Source: CAYLOC01 sp964385195
Lineage (GTDB): Bacteria > Actinomycetota > Actinomycetes > Propionibacteriales > Nocardioidaceae
Reading direction: 5' to 3'
Assembly (NCBI GenBank): GCA_964385195.1
Contig: CAYLOC010000165.1
Coordinates: 1-7,122 of the forward strand
DNA length: 7,122 bases
Positions 5,874 to 7,122 of the stretch are shown here, one piece after another (position 1 is the first letter of the stretch; the number at the start of each line of letters is the position of its first letter). Under the pieces are notes generated by a model. It had not been told where the DNA came from, searched no databases, and saw only the letters and a program-made list of their open reading frames with translations. The position numbers and the translations under genes were made by a program.

Positions 5874-7122
5874 ATGTTCTGCCCGCTGACCGTCCGCGAC
5901 TTCCTGGACCGTGCCGAGACCGTCTACCCCGAACGTAGTGCGGTCATCGACGAGCCGGACCAGCCAGCCCCGAGCATGGGTCGGCTCACCTACCGGGAGA
6001 TGGCCTCCCTGGCTCGCGCGCAGGCCGCGCGGCTGGACGAGCTCGGCGTTCCCGTCGGCGGCCGGGTGGCGGTGATCTCACAGAACTCCGCCCGGCTGCT
6101 CACGTCCTTCTTCGGCGTCAGTGGCTGGGGGCGGATCCTGGTCCCCATCAACTTCCGCCTCGCCCGGGCCGAGATCGACTACATCGTCGGCCACAGCGGT
6201 GCCGACGTGGTCTACGCCGACCCGGAGTGCAAGGACAAGCTGGACGGGCTCGACGTACGGCACAAGTTCGTGCTGGGCGATGACGACGCGCTGTATCGGC
6301 GGGACGCGGAGCCGCGACCGTGGCCGCAGCCGGACGAGGGGGCGACGGCGACCATCAACTACACCTCCGGTACGACGGCCCGTCCCAAGGGCGTCCAGCT
6401 GACCCACCGCAACCTGTGGCTCAACGCCACCGTGTTCGCCCTGCACGCCGAGGTCAACGACCGGGACGTCTATCTGCACACGTTGCCGATGTTCCACGCC
6501 AACGGGTGGGGCATGCCCTATGGGGTGACCGGTGTCGGGGGTCAGCACGTGGTGCTGCGCAAGGTTGACGGCGCAGAGATCCTGCGCCGGGTCCAGGAGT
6601 ACGGCGTCACGCTCCTGTGCGCTGCTCCGGCGGTGGTCAACGCCGCGCTGGACGCCGCCGAAACGTGGGACGGCCCGATCCCCGGTCGGGGGCGGGTCCG
6701 CCTCGTCGTGGCCGGCGCTCCCCCGCCGTCGAGCACGATCGAGCAGGTGATGACCAGGCTGGGGTGGGAGTTCGGCCAGATCTACGGGTTGACCGAGACG
6801 TCCCCGCTGGTGACGGTGAACCGCGTCCGCTCCGAGTGGAGCGACCTGGCTCCGATCGAGCAGGCCAAGCGCCTGATGCGTGCCGGCGCGCCCGCCCTCG
6901 GCGTACGGGTGGACACCGACGAGAACGGCGAGGTCATCACCGCCTCCAACCACAACCTCGAGGGCTACTGGAAGCAGCCGGAGGAGACCGCGCGGGTGCA
7001 GGTGGACGGCTGGTTCCGCACCGGCGACGGCGGTTACATCGACGACGACGGGTACCTGGTGATCTCAGACCGGAAGAAGGACGTGATCATCTCCGGTGGT
7101 GAGAACGTGTCCTCCATCGAGG
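5874..7122 (+). CDS. Acyl-CoA synthetase (AMP-dependent ligase), partial at right edge
   Basis: An open frame of 416 codons running to the last base without a stop; the full family length is about 500-540 residues. The enzyme activates a carboxylic acid, probably a medium- or long-chain fatty acid, as acyl-AMP and passes it to CoA. The ATG has GGAGG (5864-5868) with a 5-nt spacer. Adenylation motifs in order: YTSGTTARPKGVQLTHRN (163-180, phosphate loop), LPMFHANGWG (about 205-214), VAGAPPPS (substrate/ATP region), YGLTETSPL (304-312), WFRTGDGGYIDDDGY (380-394, ATP-ribose Asp385) and DRKKDVIISGGENVSSIE (399-416, hinge). The catalytic C-terminal lysine lies beyond the window. The phosphate loop reads TTARPKG instead of the commoner TTGxPKG, a variant seen in a FadD/AlkK-like subgroup. 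It is transcribed divergently from the DAHP synthase gene. The substrate is not known. Confidence 0.93.
   Translation, partial: MFCPLTVRDFLDRAETVYPERSAVIDEPDQPAPSMGRLTYREMASLARAQAARLDELGVPVGGRVAVISQNSARLLTSFFGVSGWGRILVPINFRLARAEIDYIVGHSGADVVYADPECKDKLDGLDVRHKFVLGDDDALYRRDAEPRPWPQPDEGATATINYTSGTTARPKGVQLTHRNLWLNATVFALHAEVNDRDVYLHTLPMFHANGWGMPYGVTGVGGQHVVLRKVDGAEILRRVQEYGVTLLCAAPAVVNAALDAAETWDGPIPGRGRVRLVVAGAPPPSSTIEQVMTRLGWEFGQIYGLTETSPLVTVNRVRSEWSDLAPIEQAKRLMRAGAPALGVRVDTDENGEVITASNHNLEGYWKQPEETARVQVDGWFRTGDGGYIDDDGYLVISDRKKDVIISGGENVSSIE

Noticed and set aside
6078..6953. Minus-strand open frame (291 codons) over the ligase gene
   Set aside because: It is antisense to the AMP-ligase motifs, which lie in order on the + strand. 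It has no family resemblance.

Overview
The window is GC-rich, with strong third-position G/C bias, frequent GTG starts and purine-rich ribosome binding sites. Together with a class II DAHP synthase and a FadD-like ligase closest in style to those of Streptomyces, Mycobacterium and related genera, this points to a high-GC actinobacterium. No tRNA, rRNA, CRISPR array, transposase or phage gene is visible. The genus cannot be read from the sequence alone.

Left part (1-3335, all on the + strand). In order: a short, possibly truncated membrane protein resembling the DUF1453 family; a PadR-family transcriptional regulator; a cytosolic DUF218 (YdcF-like) protein; a regulatory gap of about 190 bp; a five-helix membrane protein (DUF2306-like); and, 23 bp later, a 10-helix DMT/EamA permease. 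A near-perfect operator, TTCCAC-N-GTGGAA, occurs just before the PadR gene and twice before the DUF2306-like gene. The two downstream copies lie on the -35 and -10 boxes of a good sigma-70-type promoter. The natural reading is that the PadR protein represses itself and the membrane protein/permease pair until an unknown ligand arrives. Upstream of that promoter is a large hairpin whose two arms carry related CACGTGGAC blocks. This local PadR circuit is the least ordinary part of the window.

Middle part (3336-5751, - strand). A strong hairpin separates the permease from the convergent low-specificity threonine aldolase gene. That gene lies downstream of a class II DAHP synthase gene, the first step of the shikimate pathway, and their stop and start codons overlap (ATGA). 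All metal and PEP ligands known from the Mycobacterium tuberculosis enzyme are present in the DAHP synthase.

Right part (5752-7122). A divergent intergenic region carries a candidate promoter for a + strand acyl-CoA synthetase (AMP-binding, FadD/AlkK-like). This gene is cut by the right edge before its C-terminal catalytic lysine. It begins at 5874 and is a real open frame to the last base.
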